Positions 45,403-54,133 of a stretch of DNA of 64,000 nt are shown piece after piece. The number at the start of each line of letters is the position of its first letter. Positions within the stretch are counted from its first letter, which is position 1. A model generated the notes under the pieces. It was given only the letters and a program-made list of their open reading frames with translations, was not told the DNA's origin and searched no databases. The translations under genes were made by a program, and so were the position numbers. Source of the stretch: Runella aurantiaca (GTDB lineage Bacteria > Bacteroidota > Bacteroidia > Cytophagales > Spirosomataceae); contig NZ_QPIW01000023.1 in NCBI RefSeq assembly GCF_003339505.1, positions 1 through 64,000 of the forward strand, written 5' to 3'.

Positions 45403-45418
45403 AGTATGCAAGCATACC
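45403..45418. promoter_or_regulatory. Palindromic operator upstream of the acyl-CoA dehydrogenase gene
   Basis: AGTATGCAAGCATACC, identical over 16 bp to the site before fadN (35785-35800), 43 bp upstream of the start codon. Confidence 0.75.
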
Positions 45419-45463
45419 GAATTGCAAAGATATATAAAAACTTAATAAGATGAACTTACCTAC

Positions 45464-45492
45464 AAAAAAAGCGACCCGAAAGCCGCTTTTTT
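45464..45492 (-). terminator. Terminator of the molybdenum hydroxylase operon
   Basis: On the minus strand, AAAAAAGCG (45492-45484) pairs with CGCTTTTTT (45473-45465) around GCTTTCGGGT, ending in a T run. It lies 51 bp after the large-subunit stop. Confidence 0.8.
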
Positions 45493-45542
45493 AGGATGTT
45501 CATACACTTTCAAAGTTTTGGAGGCTTGGAAAGTATTTATTA

Positions 45543-47696
45543 CTACGCCAACGTATTCAAATCAAACGGCAATTTTCGGATGCGCTTGCCCGTTGCGGCA
45601 AAAACAGCATTGGCCAGCGCTGGAGCTATCGGAGGCAATCCTGGCTCTCCTACTCCACCCGGTTCAGCGCCGCTTTCTACGATATGAATCTCAACCGCAG
45701 GCATTTCATTAAAACGCATTACATGATATTGATGGAAATTGGTTTGCTCTGCCTGTCCGTTGGTGAAAGATATCCCTTTTTTGACCGCCGCCGTGATGCC
45801 CATCACAATATTTCCTTCGGTTTGCGCTTTCACGTTATCGGGGTTTACGTAATGTCCGCAATCAATGACCGACACTACCTTTTCCACTTTCACACCCGCT
45901 CCCTGTTTAGACACCGTTACGCAACAGGCACTGATACTGCCGAATGACTTGAAAACAGCGATGCCTTTACCATGGCCGGCGGGAAGTTTTTCGCCCCATT
46001 TGGCTTTTTCGGCTAAGGTTTCGAGCACTTTTTTGAATCTGGCGTCGGTCATCATTTCCAGACGCGCTTTCAGTGGGTCTTTGCCCGCCGAATGAATAAG
46101 TTCGTCCAAAAACCCTTCCTGACTGAATCCAAAATTGGACGCATACACAGAGCGCCACCACACGATCGGAATCTCGGTGCTGACGTGCGTAAACGACACT
46201 TTGAAGGCTGGAATCGTATATTTTTGTTCTTTTTGGCTCAACTCTCCGCAAATCCAATCGTCAGGCTTATCATTTGGTGCTTTGAATACCTGAAACTGAA
46301 TAGATTCTCCAATAGGATGGTGATGATAGGCTACAATGTTGCCTTTCTCATCAACTCCTCCCTGCATCCGAGCCATCATACCGGGGCGGTACGGCCCTTG
46401 CGTGATGTCATCCTCGCGCGTCCAAACCAATTTGACTGGTTTTTTCACTTCTTTCGAAAGAAAACAGGCTTCCAGCAAAAAATCATGGTAGGCTTTACGG
46501 CCGAACGCCCCGCCCAACAGCGCTACGTTTATTTTTATTTGTTCGGGTTTGATTTTGAGATACCCAGCCAAGTCACGCAGAGCCCAATCCGGCCCCTGAA
46601 TTGGTGCCCAAACTTCCGCCGTACCGTCTTCTTTTACGTGCGCAATGGCATTTTCTGGCTCCATCGGTGCGTGTGCCAAAAACGGAGTTTCATAAAGTGC
46701 TTCCACTTTTTTGGCTGCACCCGCAAATGCCGCTGCAAAATCACCCGATTCTTCACCTTTTAGGCCTTCTTTAGTAGCCGCTTCAGCGCATTTTTTGAAA
46801 TAGGCATCGGTAGTCAAGGTATGGGGTATTGTTCCATTGTCCCAATGAACTTTTACCACTTTTTTGGCCGATAAGGCCGCCCAATAATTATCTGCGATGA
46901 TTGCCACGGCTTCGGCCGTGCGGTGAGGCATTGGGCGCTCACACTTCAACACTTTTTGTACACCCTTGATTTTGAGGGCTTCTGTATCATCAATCGACAC
47001 TATTTTTCCAAAAACATGGGGATTGTGAATCATGACGGCATAGACCATTCCAGGTACGTCAACGTCGATACCAAAAACGGCTTTACCCGTTACCCGCGCT
47101 GGTACGTCGAGTCGGGGGGCATATTTTCCTACAATCTTAAAGTCTTTGGCCTCTTTGAGTGCGGGGTTTTTAGGTACTTCAAATTTTGAGGCGTCGTCGG
47201 CTACTTCTCCGTAAGTCAACGATTTTCCACTCGGTTTGTGAAAAACTTTGGCCTCTTTGGCATAACACTCGCTTTCGGGAACGCTCCAGCGCTGAGCGGC
47301 GGCTTTCACCAGCATTTCCCGCGCAGCGGCTCCTGCCTGACGGATTGGCTTCCATAAGGCCCGCACGCTGCTACTTCCGCCCGAGGTTTGGTCGCCGTAC
47401 TTTCCTTTTCCATCTGATTGCCAAATAGTTACTTGGTCAAGACGTACTTCAAGCTCTTCGGCCAACAGCGACGGTACAGCCTGCGTAGAACCTTGACCCA
47501 TGTCAGGTCGCGGATTAATCAAAATGATTTTCCCGTTTGGCTCAATCACAATAAATGGATTGATTTCGAGGGCCAATGCAGAAGGCCCTACTCCGTTTAA
47601 ATGAATGACCGTTGGCTTAGAGGAAGCCGAAAGGCCCATCATCAGACCCGCCGATGATAAGCCAAGGGTTTTTATAAAATCTCTACGATTGCTCAT
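45543..47696 (-). CDS. Molybdopterin-binding large subunit, xanthine dehydrogenase family (IorB-like)
   Basis: 717 aa from the ATG at 47696, which gives [22 protein letters not shown] with a twin-arginine (Tat) signal; a longer start at 47744 is possible. The body is a one-chain aldehyde-oxidase large subunit: [23 protein letters not shown] (molybdopterin site), [37 protein letters not shown], and the C-terminal [24 protein letters not shown] holding the catalytic Glu. Isoquinoline 1-oxidoreductase-type enzymes hydroxylate aromatic N-heterocycles or aldehydes in the periplasm. It pairs with the 2Fe-2S subunit 56 bp upstream; no cytochrome c gene is present. Confidence 0.92.
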   Translation of the reverse strand: MSNRRDFIKTLGLSSAGLMMGLSASSKPTVIHLNGVGPSALALEINPFIVIEPNGKIILINPRPDMGQGSTQAVPSLLAEELEVRLDQVTIWQSDGKGKYGDQTSGGSSSVRALWKPIRQAGAAAREMLVKAAAQRWSVPESECYAKEAKVFHKPSGKSLTYGEVADDASKFEVPKNPALKEAKDFKIVGKYAPRLDVPARVTGKAVFGIDVDVPGMVYAVMIHNPHVFGKIVSIDDTEALKIKGVQKVLKCERPMPHRTAEAVAIIADNYWAALSAKKVVKVHWDNGTIPHTLTTDAYFKKCAEAATKEGLKGEESGDFAAAFAGAAKKVEALYETPFLAHAPMEPENAIAHVKEDGTAEVWAPIQGPDWALRDLAGYLKIKPEQIKINVALLGGAFGRKAYHDFLLEACFLSKEVKKPVKLVWTREDDITQGPYRPGMMARMQGGVDEKGNIVAYHHHPIGESIQFQVFKAPNDKPDDWICGELSQKEQKYTIPAFKVSFTHVSTEIPIVWWRSVYASNFGFSQEGFLDELIHSAGKDPLKARLEMMTDARFKKVLETLAEKAKWGEKLPAGHGKGIAVFKSFGSISACCVTVSKQGAGVKVEKVVSVIDCGHYVNPDNVKAQTEGNIVMGITAAVKKGISFTNGQAEQTNFHQYHVMRFNEMPAVEIHIVESGAEPGGVGEPGLPPIAPALANAVFAATGKRIRKLPFDLNTLA

Positions 47697-47752
47697 CTTT
47701 TTTGTCTTTTTTATTGCCTCTGACACATCACTGTTCATCCGCATGTTGTGGT

Positions 47753-48241
47753 TTATTTTCCGCCAGTTACATTGGCTTTCGCCGTATCTTTCGCAGCTCT
47801 TTTAATCGCTTTACGAATACGGTCGTACGTACCACAACGACAAATATGTCCGCGCATGGCGGAATCAATATCGGCATCGGTAGGATTGGCTTTTTCTTTC
47901 AACAAAGCACTTGCCGCCATGATTTGGCCCGACTGGCAATAACCACACTGCGGCACTTGCTCCTCAATCCACGCCTGTTGTACTGGATGCAGATTTTCTT
48001 CGGTGCCAAGGCCTTCAATCGTCGTAATTTTTTTGCCGATTACGGCCTGCACAGGAAGCACGCACGAACGGGTAGGTTTGCCTTCTAAATGAACAGTACA
48101 GGCACCACACTGCGCAATTCCGCAGCCAAATTTGGTACCTTTCAGTCCTACAAAATCGCGGATTGCCCAGAGGAGCGGCATTTTGGGGTCAATATCAAGG
48201 GAAAAGTTTTTCCCGTTGACATTCAGAGAAATCGCGGCCAT
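47753..48241 (-). CDS. 2Fe-2S small subunit of molybdenum hydroxylase (IorA-like)
   Basis: 162 aa. Two 2Fe-2S clusters are visible. The plant-ferredoxin type is [22 protein letters not shown] near residue 40, and the all-helical type is [17 protein letters not shown] with [16 protein letters not shown]. It carries electrons from the molybdopterin subunit to an external acceptor. It has no signal of its own and probably travels folded with the Tat-signalled large subunit. First gene of the pair. Confidence 0.94.
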   Translation of the reverse strand: MAAISLNVNGKNFSLDIDPKMPLLWAIRDFVGLKGTKFGCGIAQCGACTVHLEGKPTRSCVLPVQAVIGKKITTIEGLGTEENLHPVQQAWIEEQVPQCGYCQSGQIMAASALLKEKANPTDADIDSAMRGHICRCGTYDRIRKAIKRAAKDTAKANVTGGK

Positions 48242-48385
48242 AGCTTCAAAAAGGTTCTATTGGAGTTTATTTTTAAGTAAAGTTTAAGAGAATATGGGGC
48301 AAAACCAAGTTTTACGGATGAAAGCCCAATTTTCCAAACTCAAAATACATAAAACCCGCCTGAAATGCCCATAGATGCAAGTTCG

Positions 48386-49021
48386 TTATTTTATTTTTCC
48401 GAACGGATTTTGAAAAAGATGTTTAATATCGGTTTCAACAAAATGGGCTTTTTTAAGAAGGGCTTTTTTTAACAGCTTTATATATTCTGATTTGGGAATC
48501 TCAATGGCCCCAAATCTACGTACATTGTCATTGATGAACTGCGTGTCCAGAAGATCGTAACTTTGCTGTTTAAGAATTTCAATCAAATAATGAAAAGCGA
48601 CTTTGGAGGCATTGCTTACGGTGTGAAACATGGATTCTCCAAAAAAAACACCGCCAATGGCAACACCGTATAAACCACCCACCAGTTCATTATTTTCGTA
48701 GGTTTCGACGCTATGTGCAAAACCCATTCGATGCAACTCAGAATAGGCACTGATGATTTCATCAGAAATCCAAGTGGATTCTTCGTCTTGTCTGGGCAAA
48801 GCGCAGCCTTTCATTACGCCCTCAAAATCAGCATTAACTCGAATCTCAAATTGTTGTTTATTGAGGATGGGCCGCAGCGATTTAGAAGGTTTGTAGGTTT
48901 CGAGCGGAATGATGGCCCGGGGGTCTGGAGAGTACCAATAAAGCGTACCATCGGCATCGGCCATTGGAAAAATTCCATTCATGTACCCATAAATAAGATC
49001 GTCGGCCGACAAAAAATTCAT
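48386..49021 (-). CDS. aat: Leucyl/phenylalanyl-tRNA--protein transferase
   Basis: About 211 aa from the ATG at 49021; a start at 49048 adds nine residues. The family blocks are all present: LSADDLIYGYMNGIFPMADADG, LYWYSPDPRAIIPLE, GFAHSVETYENNELVGGLYGVAIGGVFFGESMFH and LLDTQFINDNVRRFGA. It adds Leu or Phe to N-terminal Lys/Arg of proteins, marking them for ClpAP degradation (N-end rule), in the cytosol. Divergent from the SGNH gene. Confidence 0.95.
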   Translation of the reverse strand: MNFLSADDLIYGYMNGIFPMADADGTLYWYSPDPRAIIPLETYKPSKSLRPILNKQQFEIRVNADFEGVMKGCALPRQDEESTWISDEIISAYSELHRMGFAHSVETYENNELVGGLYGVAIGGVFFGESMFHTVSNASKVAFHYLIEILKQQSYDLLDTQFINDNVRRFGAIEIPKSEYIKLLKKALLKKAHFVETDIKHLFQNPFGKIK

Positions 49022-49074
49022 AAAAAACCACCCGTATTTCAACCCCAAAAATACAATAAAAACGTCAATGAGCG

Positions 49075-49776
49075 ATGAAATGGACGATAAGTATTCTAAT
49101 TTTGATGATGGCTTGTGCCGCCGAATCTCCTATGAACAACGACCAGACTCCAGCGCCTACTCTCGTCCCCGGACAATACCGTTATTTGTCGCTGGGCGAT
49201 TCTTATACTATTGGTGAACGGGTAACGCCCGAAGAACGATGGAGCGTTATTTTGAGTGATTTGTTGCGCAAAAACAACATAAACATCGCCAATCCAGAGA
49301 TTATCGCCAAAACGGGCTGGACTACGGCCGAGCTGATGGAGGGTATTAAAGGCCGAAACCCTAAGGGCCCTTACAATTTAGTTTCTATCTTAATTGGGGT
49401 AAATAACCAATACCGTGGCCAATCCATTGAGCGATACCGCGAAGAGTTACGAGAACTTCTTCAACAGGCCATTGGGTTTGCAGGTGGAAATATAGAACGC
49501 GTTTTTATGCTTTCAACCCCCGATTGGGGCGTGACACCGTTTGCCAAAGGAAGCAATCAGGCCAAAATTGCCACAGAAATTGATGCATTTAACAACGCTG
49601 CCAAGGAGGAATGTGAAAAATCGGGGATTGTGTTTATTGATATAACTCCGCTCTCGCGAACGGCGCGCAATGATGTCTCACTTGTTGCGGATGACGGGCT
49701 TCATTTTTCAGGAAAAATGTACCGTCAGTGGGCGGAATTTGCCTTACCAACGGTACAAAATCGGGTAAATAAGTAA
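49075..49776 (+). CDS. SGNH/GDSL hydrolase, predicted lipoprotein
   Basis: 233 aa. The N-terminal MKWTISILILMMAC looks like a lipoprotein signal with Cys14 as the lipid site. The SGNH blocks are YRYLSLGDSYTIGERV (block I Ser), GWTTAELMEGI, VSILIGVNNQYRGQS (Asn block) and the catalytic dyad in VADDGLHFSGKMY. These enzymes are esterases or acyl hydrolases of lipids, acetyl groups or glycans. Anchored in a membrane and facing the periplasm or surface. Substrate not predictable. Confidence 0.88.
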   Translation: MKWTISILILMMACAAESPMNNDQTPAPTLVPGQYRYLSLGDSYTIGERVTPEERWSVILSDLLRKNNINIANPEIIAKTGWTTAELMEGIKGRNPKGPYNLVSILIGVNNQYRGQSIERYREELRELLQQAIGFAGGNIERVFMLSTPDWGVTPFAKGSNQAKIATEIDAFNNAAKEECEKSGIVFIDITPLSRTARNDVSLVADDGLHFSGKMYRQWAEFALPTVQNRVNK

Positions 49777-49864
49777 GGTAAAATGTGTTACAGGAAAATA
49801 AAGTATCCTAAAACGACTTTGAATCTCTCCATATATATACGCATTGAATTAAAAAAAGTCACTT

Positions 49865-50479
49865 TTATTCATTAAAAAAATAAACTATCCCCAAAGACCC
49901 CCGAAAAGTGCGCACATCAGGACGGTCTTCAAACCCCTGACCGTTTGCTAAAAAACTGTTAAACTTCCCAAAAGTACCGCCAATCCGACCATTAATAGCC
50001 AATTGAGGGGTGATAAAATAGTTTACGCCACCGCCCAACCATACCCCAGGGCCTTTCAACTGAAACTCGTAAAATCGACCATTCAATAAAACAGGCTTTA
50101 TTTTCAGGTTTATCAATGCGTAGCCACCTTCTACAAATGGGCGCACTTTTTGCAATGTTCCGCCAAAATTGGCCCTTATGCCAGCAACAAGTGTTGCCAT
50201 TCGATTGATGTCCCATTCAGACTTGAATTTTAGAGTTTGGGCCTCGTATTGGGCAAATGCCTCAAAACGCTGATTAAAACCATATCCCAAACGAATCCCA
50301 ACTCCTATTCCATTTGGATCTGATTCATCTAATTGGTCAAAAAAAGTGGACGACCATTGAACAAGACTGCCATACAAATGCACGTTTAAGCCTTCGGTAT
50401 TGGACTGAATATCCTGCGCACGTAGTAAAGGTGAGGTGGTCAGAAATAAGAGGGGTAATAGAATTATTTGTCGTAGCAT
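49865..50479 (-). CDS. Outer-membrane beta-barrel protein
   Basis: 204 aa with a signal peptide (IILLPLLFLTTSPLLRAQ). The mature part alternates hydrophobic and polar residues in beta-strand style (GIGVGIRLGYGFNQRFEAFAQYEAQTLKF, LVAGIRANFGGTLQKVRPFVEGGYALINL) and ends in an aromatic (VYFFNE). It resembles the porin/OMP_b-brl families of 8-10 strands. It sits 12 bp after the large kinase gene on the same strand, as the last gene of a leftward signalling cluster, so it could be a target or sensor for it. Confidence 0.83.
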   Translation of the reverse strand: MLRQIILLPLLFLTTSPLLRAQDIQSNTEGLNVHLYGSLVQWSSTFFDQLDESDPNGIGVGIRLGYGFNQRFEAFAQYEAQTLKFKSEWDINRMATLVAGIRANFGGTLQKVRPFVEGGYALINLKIKPVLLNGRFYEFQLKGPGVWLGGGVNYFITPQLAINGRIGGTFGKFNSFLANGQGFEDRPDVRTFRGSLGIVYFFNE

Positions 50480-50491
50480 TGTTTTAAAAGG

Positions 50492-52252
50492 TTAGAATGG
50501 AACGGTAAGGCTGGTACGAGTGGTACGTAGATTATTGATGCGGCGGCCTTGCTGAAACACCACCTCATCGCTGGCTTTATCGCTGTATTCGGGGTATCTG
50601 ATGGCTATCCATTGATTATTGACCGCTTCAACGGCTTCAAATTGAACGGCTAAAAGCGCTTTTTGTGAATTGGAAGCAGGTCGAGCTGAGGTAACGCGGG
50701 CCCGCACCCGAGCTCCTGTTGCCACCACCGTTAGGCCATCTATTTGAACGGGTGACACCGCTCTCAGCCAAACGATTTGCCCCGCTACCGCGTCTGATGA
50801 AATTGTTTGGGCGAACTCTACCGCAAAAGGCTCATTTCTTACTTCAACCGTTGCCATTCGAACGGGTGCTTTGTGCTCTGGTTCTTTGGGTTTTTCTTCT
50901 TTTTCAACGGGCTTAGGCTCTTCCTTCACAGGGTTTTTATCTTCTGGTTTTTCGTCCATCGGTACCTGCACCTTCTTTTTCCCTGGATTGGACGGGTTAT
51001 TGTCAACGGGCTTTGAGGGTTTTTCAATCGGAAGGGCTGATTCTTGTTTAGGTGGCAAACGCACTACCACTTCCGATTGAGCAATAGTAGGAAGGCTATC
51101 CCGTTTTTTTTCAACCGCTGGGCTGAATACCATTTTTGTTGTGTCTTTTTGAACCAGACCAAACGGTGGTTCTTTTAGGTCATCGTCTTTTTTATTTATG
51201 CCAACGAGCCAAAATCCGACAATTCCCGCCGAAATCACGATAGCTCCCAACAATATCAATCCTTCCAAACTCAACAAATTAGCCTTGAGTTGTTGCGTTC
51301 CAGATTGCTTCTTAGGTTGCGTGTCGGCACCCGCCAACCGCGTAGGTGCTACCTGTGGTTTGTCAGTCTTAACATCGGCCAAACGAGTGGAGGGTAGGGG
51401 CTTGGGAGTCGTATCAAAAATTTGGAGGTTAATCGGCCCTGGCGCAACCACCAACGCCAATGCTTGACGTAATTCTAAGGCTTTAGAAAATCGTTTTTCA
51501 GGTTTCTTTTGAAGCAGTACTTCAAGAATTTCGTCTATCTGTTTGGGCAATTCACCCACCCGTGTTCGTACTGAAATGGGTTTTTTAGTCAAAATTTGGT
51601 TGATGAGGGTTGTATCAGTCGCGGGTTCAAATGGCAGTTTTCCCGTCAATAGTTCGTACAATAGCACCCCAACGGCGTACAAATCCGACTGTACGGAAGG
51701 CTCCGCACCATTCAATAATTCGGGGGCCATGTATTCCAACGTACCAACCACCCTATCTACGCGGGTGAGGCGCTGACTGCCCACCATTCGCGCAATGCCA
51801 AAATCCATCAGCTTAACCATTCCTTCACGGGTCAGCATTAAGTTTGCAGGTTTGATGTCTCGGTGCAAAATCCCTTTATAATGGGCGTGTTGCAACCCAT
51901 CAAGTGCCTGAATAACAATCCTGATGGCCGTTTCTAATGGCAATTTTCCTTGCTTAGACACCAAGCGCTCTAAAGTCATTCCGTCCACCAACTCCATCAC
52001 CATCACGTTGTCGGACCGAACTTGAAGAAAATTGTATAAGGTCGCCACATTCGGATGGTTAAGTTGGGCAGAAAGTACGGCCTCATTCCGAAACCGTTCC
52101 ATGAAAGTAGCGTCGCGCAACAAATGTGGATGCAACATTTTGATGGCTACCGGACGACGAAGAAACGTATCGGTGGCACGATACACCGTCCCCATACCTC
52201 CTTCGCCGAGGAGCTCTTCGATGTGATAGTTTTGTAGGGTTCGGCCAATCAT
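50492..52252 (-). CDS. Transmembrane Ser/Thr protein kinase (PknB-type)
   Basis: 586 aa. Residues 1-270 are a complete eukaryotic-like kinase: LGEGGMGTVYRA, VAIKML (Lys38), LHRDIKPANLML (Asp131-132 region), MDFGIARMV and PELLNGAEPSVQSDLYAVGVLLYELLTG. One membrane helix lies at 331-353 (LILLGAIVISAGIVGFWLVG). Outside is a Pro/Lys/Glu-rich linker (361-465) and a 110-residue beta domain of unknown fold. There are no PASTA repeats. It belongs to a leftward cluster with a PP2C phosphatase, a second kinase and an FHA-protease. Confidence 0.92.
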   Translation of the reverse strand: MIGRTLQNYHIEELLGEGGMGTVYRATDTFLRRPVAIKMLHPHLLRDATFMERFRNEAVLSAQLNHPNVATLYNFLQVRSDNVMVMELVDGMTLERLVSKQGKLPLETAIRIVIQALDGLQHAHYKGILHRDIKPANLMLTREGMVKLMDFGIARMVGSQRLTRVDRVVGTLEYMAPELLNGAEPSVQSDLYAVGVLLYELLTGKLPFEPATDTTLINQILTKKPISVRTRVGELPKQIDEILEVLLQKKPEKRFSKALELRQALALVVAPGPINLQIFDTTPKPLPSTRLADVKTDKPQVAPTRLAGADTQPKKQSGTQQLKANLLSLEGLILLGAIVISAGIVGFWLVGINKKDDDLKEPPFGLVQKDTTKMVFSPAVEKKRDSLPTIAQSEVVVRLPPKQESALPIEKPSKPVDNNPSNPGKKKVQVPMDEKPEDKNPVKEEPKPVEKEEKPKEPEHKAPVRMATVEVRNEPFAVEFAQTISSDAVAGQIVWLRAVSPVQIDGLTVVATGARVRARVTSARPASNSQKALLAVQFEAVEAVNNQWIAIRYPEYSDKASDEVVFQQGRRINNLRTTRTSLTVPF

Positions 52253-52285
52253 TTTAGTAAACAGTAACGGTTAATTATCTGTATA

Positions 52286-53134
52286 TCAAGCAATTTCTTC
52301 GGTTGGGCGGAGGGCTTGCGGTGCTTCTGAAGAGAGACGCTCAATCAACAACACGGTGATATTGTCGTGTCCACCGCGTTGTTTGGCGGCTTCTACCAAC
52401 TGCTGCGCCGATTCATTTAAGGTGGGTATAAGCATCAGTTGCGCAATTTCATCATTGGTGAGATAGTCGTACAAACCATCGGTACAGAGCAATAAGCGAT
52501 CATCACTTTCGAGAGAATGTGTCATGGCTTCAACATCAATTTCCACTTTGTTGTGGGTACCCATGGCGCGAGTGAGAACGTTTCGTTCTGGATGTTTTTC
52601 GGCTTCCAAAGGAGCAATAACTCCTTGCTGAACAAGCATTTGAACATACGTATGGTCGGTTGAAAGTTGTAAAAGTTGGCCGTTTTTGAGCAGATATAAT
52701 CGGCTGTCACCAACATGCGCGATGTACAATTTAGCATCGCACACCACCACCGCTGTGCAAGTTGTGCCCATGCCGCGCTGACGTGCATTGCGGCTTGCCG
52801 CTTGCCAAATGGCACGATTGGCTTTGGTAAATGCCAGAAACAAACTTTCTTCGGGTGTTTCTTCCCGTTGATAATACGTTTTGGCAATGGTTTCGACCGC
52901 CATTTGAGAAGCGATTTCCCCAGCGGCGTGTCCTCCCATGCCATCGGCTACAATCGCCAAAAAACCTTTTGATGACCGAACAAACAAATCTGCTGGACGC
53001 ACAAACCGCGCCGCATCTTCATTGTTGGTACGCACACAACCTACATCCGATACCACCACGGCCCGTAAGTCGCTGAAAGATTCTGACAGTGAGGCGTCAG
53101 TTGCTTTAGTTGATAACCATTTTTTCCAGAACAT
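52286..53134 (-). CDS. PP2C-type Ser/Thr protein phosphatase
   Basis: 282 aa from the ATG at 53134; a longer frame to 53230 would overlap the kinase gene and is not used. The metal-binding blocks of PP2C are complete: SDVGCVRTNNEDAA, AIVADGMGGHAAGEIASQMAV, GMGTTCTAVVV, IAHVGDSRLYLL, LCTDGLYDYL and GGHDNITVLLIE. Cytosolic, without membrane segments. It reverses Ser/Thr phosphorylation set by the two neighbouring kinases. The gap to the upstream kinase stop is 23 bp. Confidence 0.94.
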   Translation of the reverse strand: MFWKKWLSTKATDASLSESFSDLRAVVVSDVGCVRTNNEDAARFVRPADLFVRSSKGFLAIVADGMGGHAAGEIASQMAVETIAKTYYQREETPEESLFLAFTKANRAIWQAASRNARQRGMGTTCTAVVVCDAKLYIAHVGDSRLYLLKNGQLLQLSTDHTYVQMLVQQGVIAPLEAEKHPERNVLTRAMGTHNKVEIDVEAMTHSLESDDRLLLCTDGLYDYLTNDEIAQLMLIPTLNESAQQLVEAAKQRGGHDNITVLLIERLSSEAPQALRPTEEIA

Positions 53135-53157
53135 GGCACGTAGAGATTCGATGTAGG

Positions 53158-54042
53158 TCAATGATTTTTTGTTTTCAGCCAACGTTTTACGGGGATTTTT
53201 TCCATAAAATCTGTGAAAGTATCCACCCATTCTGCAAGCGAAAATCCGTTGTCTGCTGGGCTTTTTAATTCTTGCAGCAGTTCTGTCGCCGTCATTCGAT
53301 TGGTGCTATTGATTCGCAACAACTTATGAATGAGACGCTTGCTTCTTTTTGTCAAATGTGGAACCAATAAATCGGGGGAAGTGTACTGTCCTCGTTCGAT
53401 TTTTAAGCGAACTTCCGTTTCGCTGCGACCGTCGAAAGGCAAATGCCCCGTCAGCATTTCGTAGAATAAAACCCCTAACGACCAACAATCAGACTGAATG
53501 CTTACTTTGCCATGAAACTGCTCAGGAGCCATGTAATGCGACGTTCCGACGATGTATCCTTCCTGTGTGAGTTTAGGCGTATAAGTCGATTTGGCGATTC
53601 CAAAATCCAACAATTTGGCAAAACTCTCACGGTTTACTTTTACGTTTCCCGGTTTCAAATCGCGGTGGATGATGTGTCGTTCGTGCAAATAAACTACTGC
53701 CAACACAATCTGCTCCATTACCTTCCAGACAAACGCTTCGGGCAGTCGCCCTTGTCGTTTGATGAGTTTTTCAAGCGTAATTCCTTCGACGTATTCCATG
53801 ATAATGCAGGGCGTACCGTTTTCAATCGCATATTCGTAAAGGGCCGCAATGTGAGGATGTTGCACAGAAGCCTGAATGTAGGCCTCGTTCCGAAAGCGGG
53901 CCGCTTGGTCGGCGCGGTAGAGGACTTTCACCGCCGCGGGGCGGCGAGAGGTTTGGTGTTGTGCTTGATACACTTCGCCCATTCCTCCCGAGCCGAGCCA
54001 TTGCGTTAAAACGTAGCCTTTTATGTTTTGGCCTAATTGCAT
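53158..54042 (-). CDS. Cytosolic Ser/Thr protein kinase
   Basis: 294 aa from the ATG at 54042; the open frame reaches 54078, but this start places the kinase domain at the N terminus. Blocks: LGSGGMGEVYQAQH, AAVKVL, IIHRDLKPGNVKV, LLDFGIAKS, APEQFHGKVSIQSDCWSLGVLFYEMLTG. It has no transmembrane helix, unlike the 50492 kinase, and its last 60 residues form a short helical tail. It is likely in one transcript with the FHA-protease upstream and the PP2C downstream. Confidence 0.93.
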   Translation of the reverse strand: MQLGQNIKGYVLTQWLGSGGMGEVYQAQHQTSRRPAAVKVLYRADQAARFRNEAYIQASVQHPHIAALYEYAIENGTPCIIMEYVEGITLEKLIKRQGRLPEAFVWKVMEQIVLAVVYLHERHIIHRDLKPGNVKVNRESFAKLLDFGIAKSTYTPKLTQEGYIVGTSHYMAPEQFHGKVSIQSDCWSLGVLFYEMLTGHLPFDGRSETEVRLKIERGQYTSPDLLVPHLTKRSKRLIHKLLRINSTNRMTATELLQELKSPADNGFSLAEWVDTFTDFMEKIPVKRWLKTKNH

Positions 54043-54133
54043 TTTATTGGTTTTTCGATGATTGATTTTATCGAACAAAGAATCTGATTATCAGAACACT
54101 ATACTCTTAAAGCATGGACTAATAAGACGCTAA

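Noticed and set aside
46092-46763. 223-codon open frame antisense to the molybdopterin subunit gene
   Set aside because: Composition is dominated by Phe, Arg and Cys and it follows the codon bias of the sense gene; no start context, promoter or domain.
50920-51020. Low-complexity Pro/Lys/Glu coding tract as a possible repeat or recombination site
   Set aside because: It encodes the periplasmic linker of the kinase; the repeats are at amino-acid level only and irregular in DNA.
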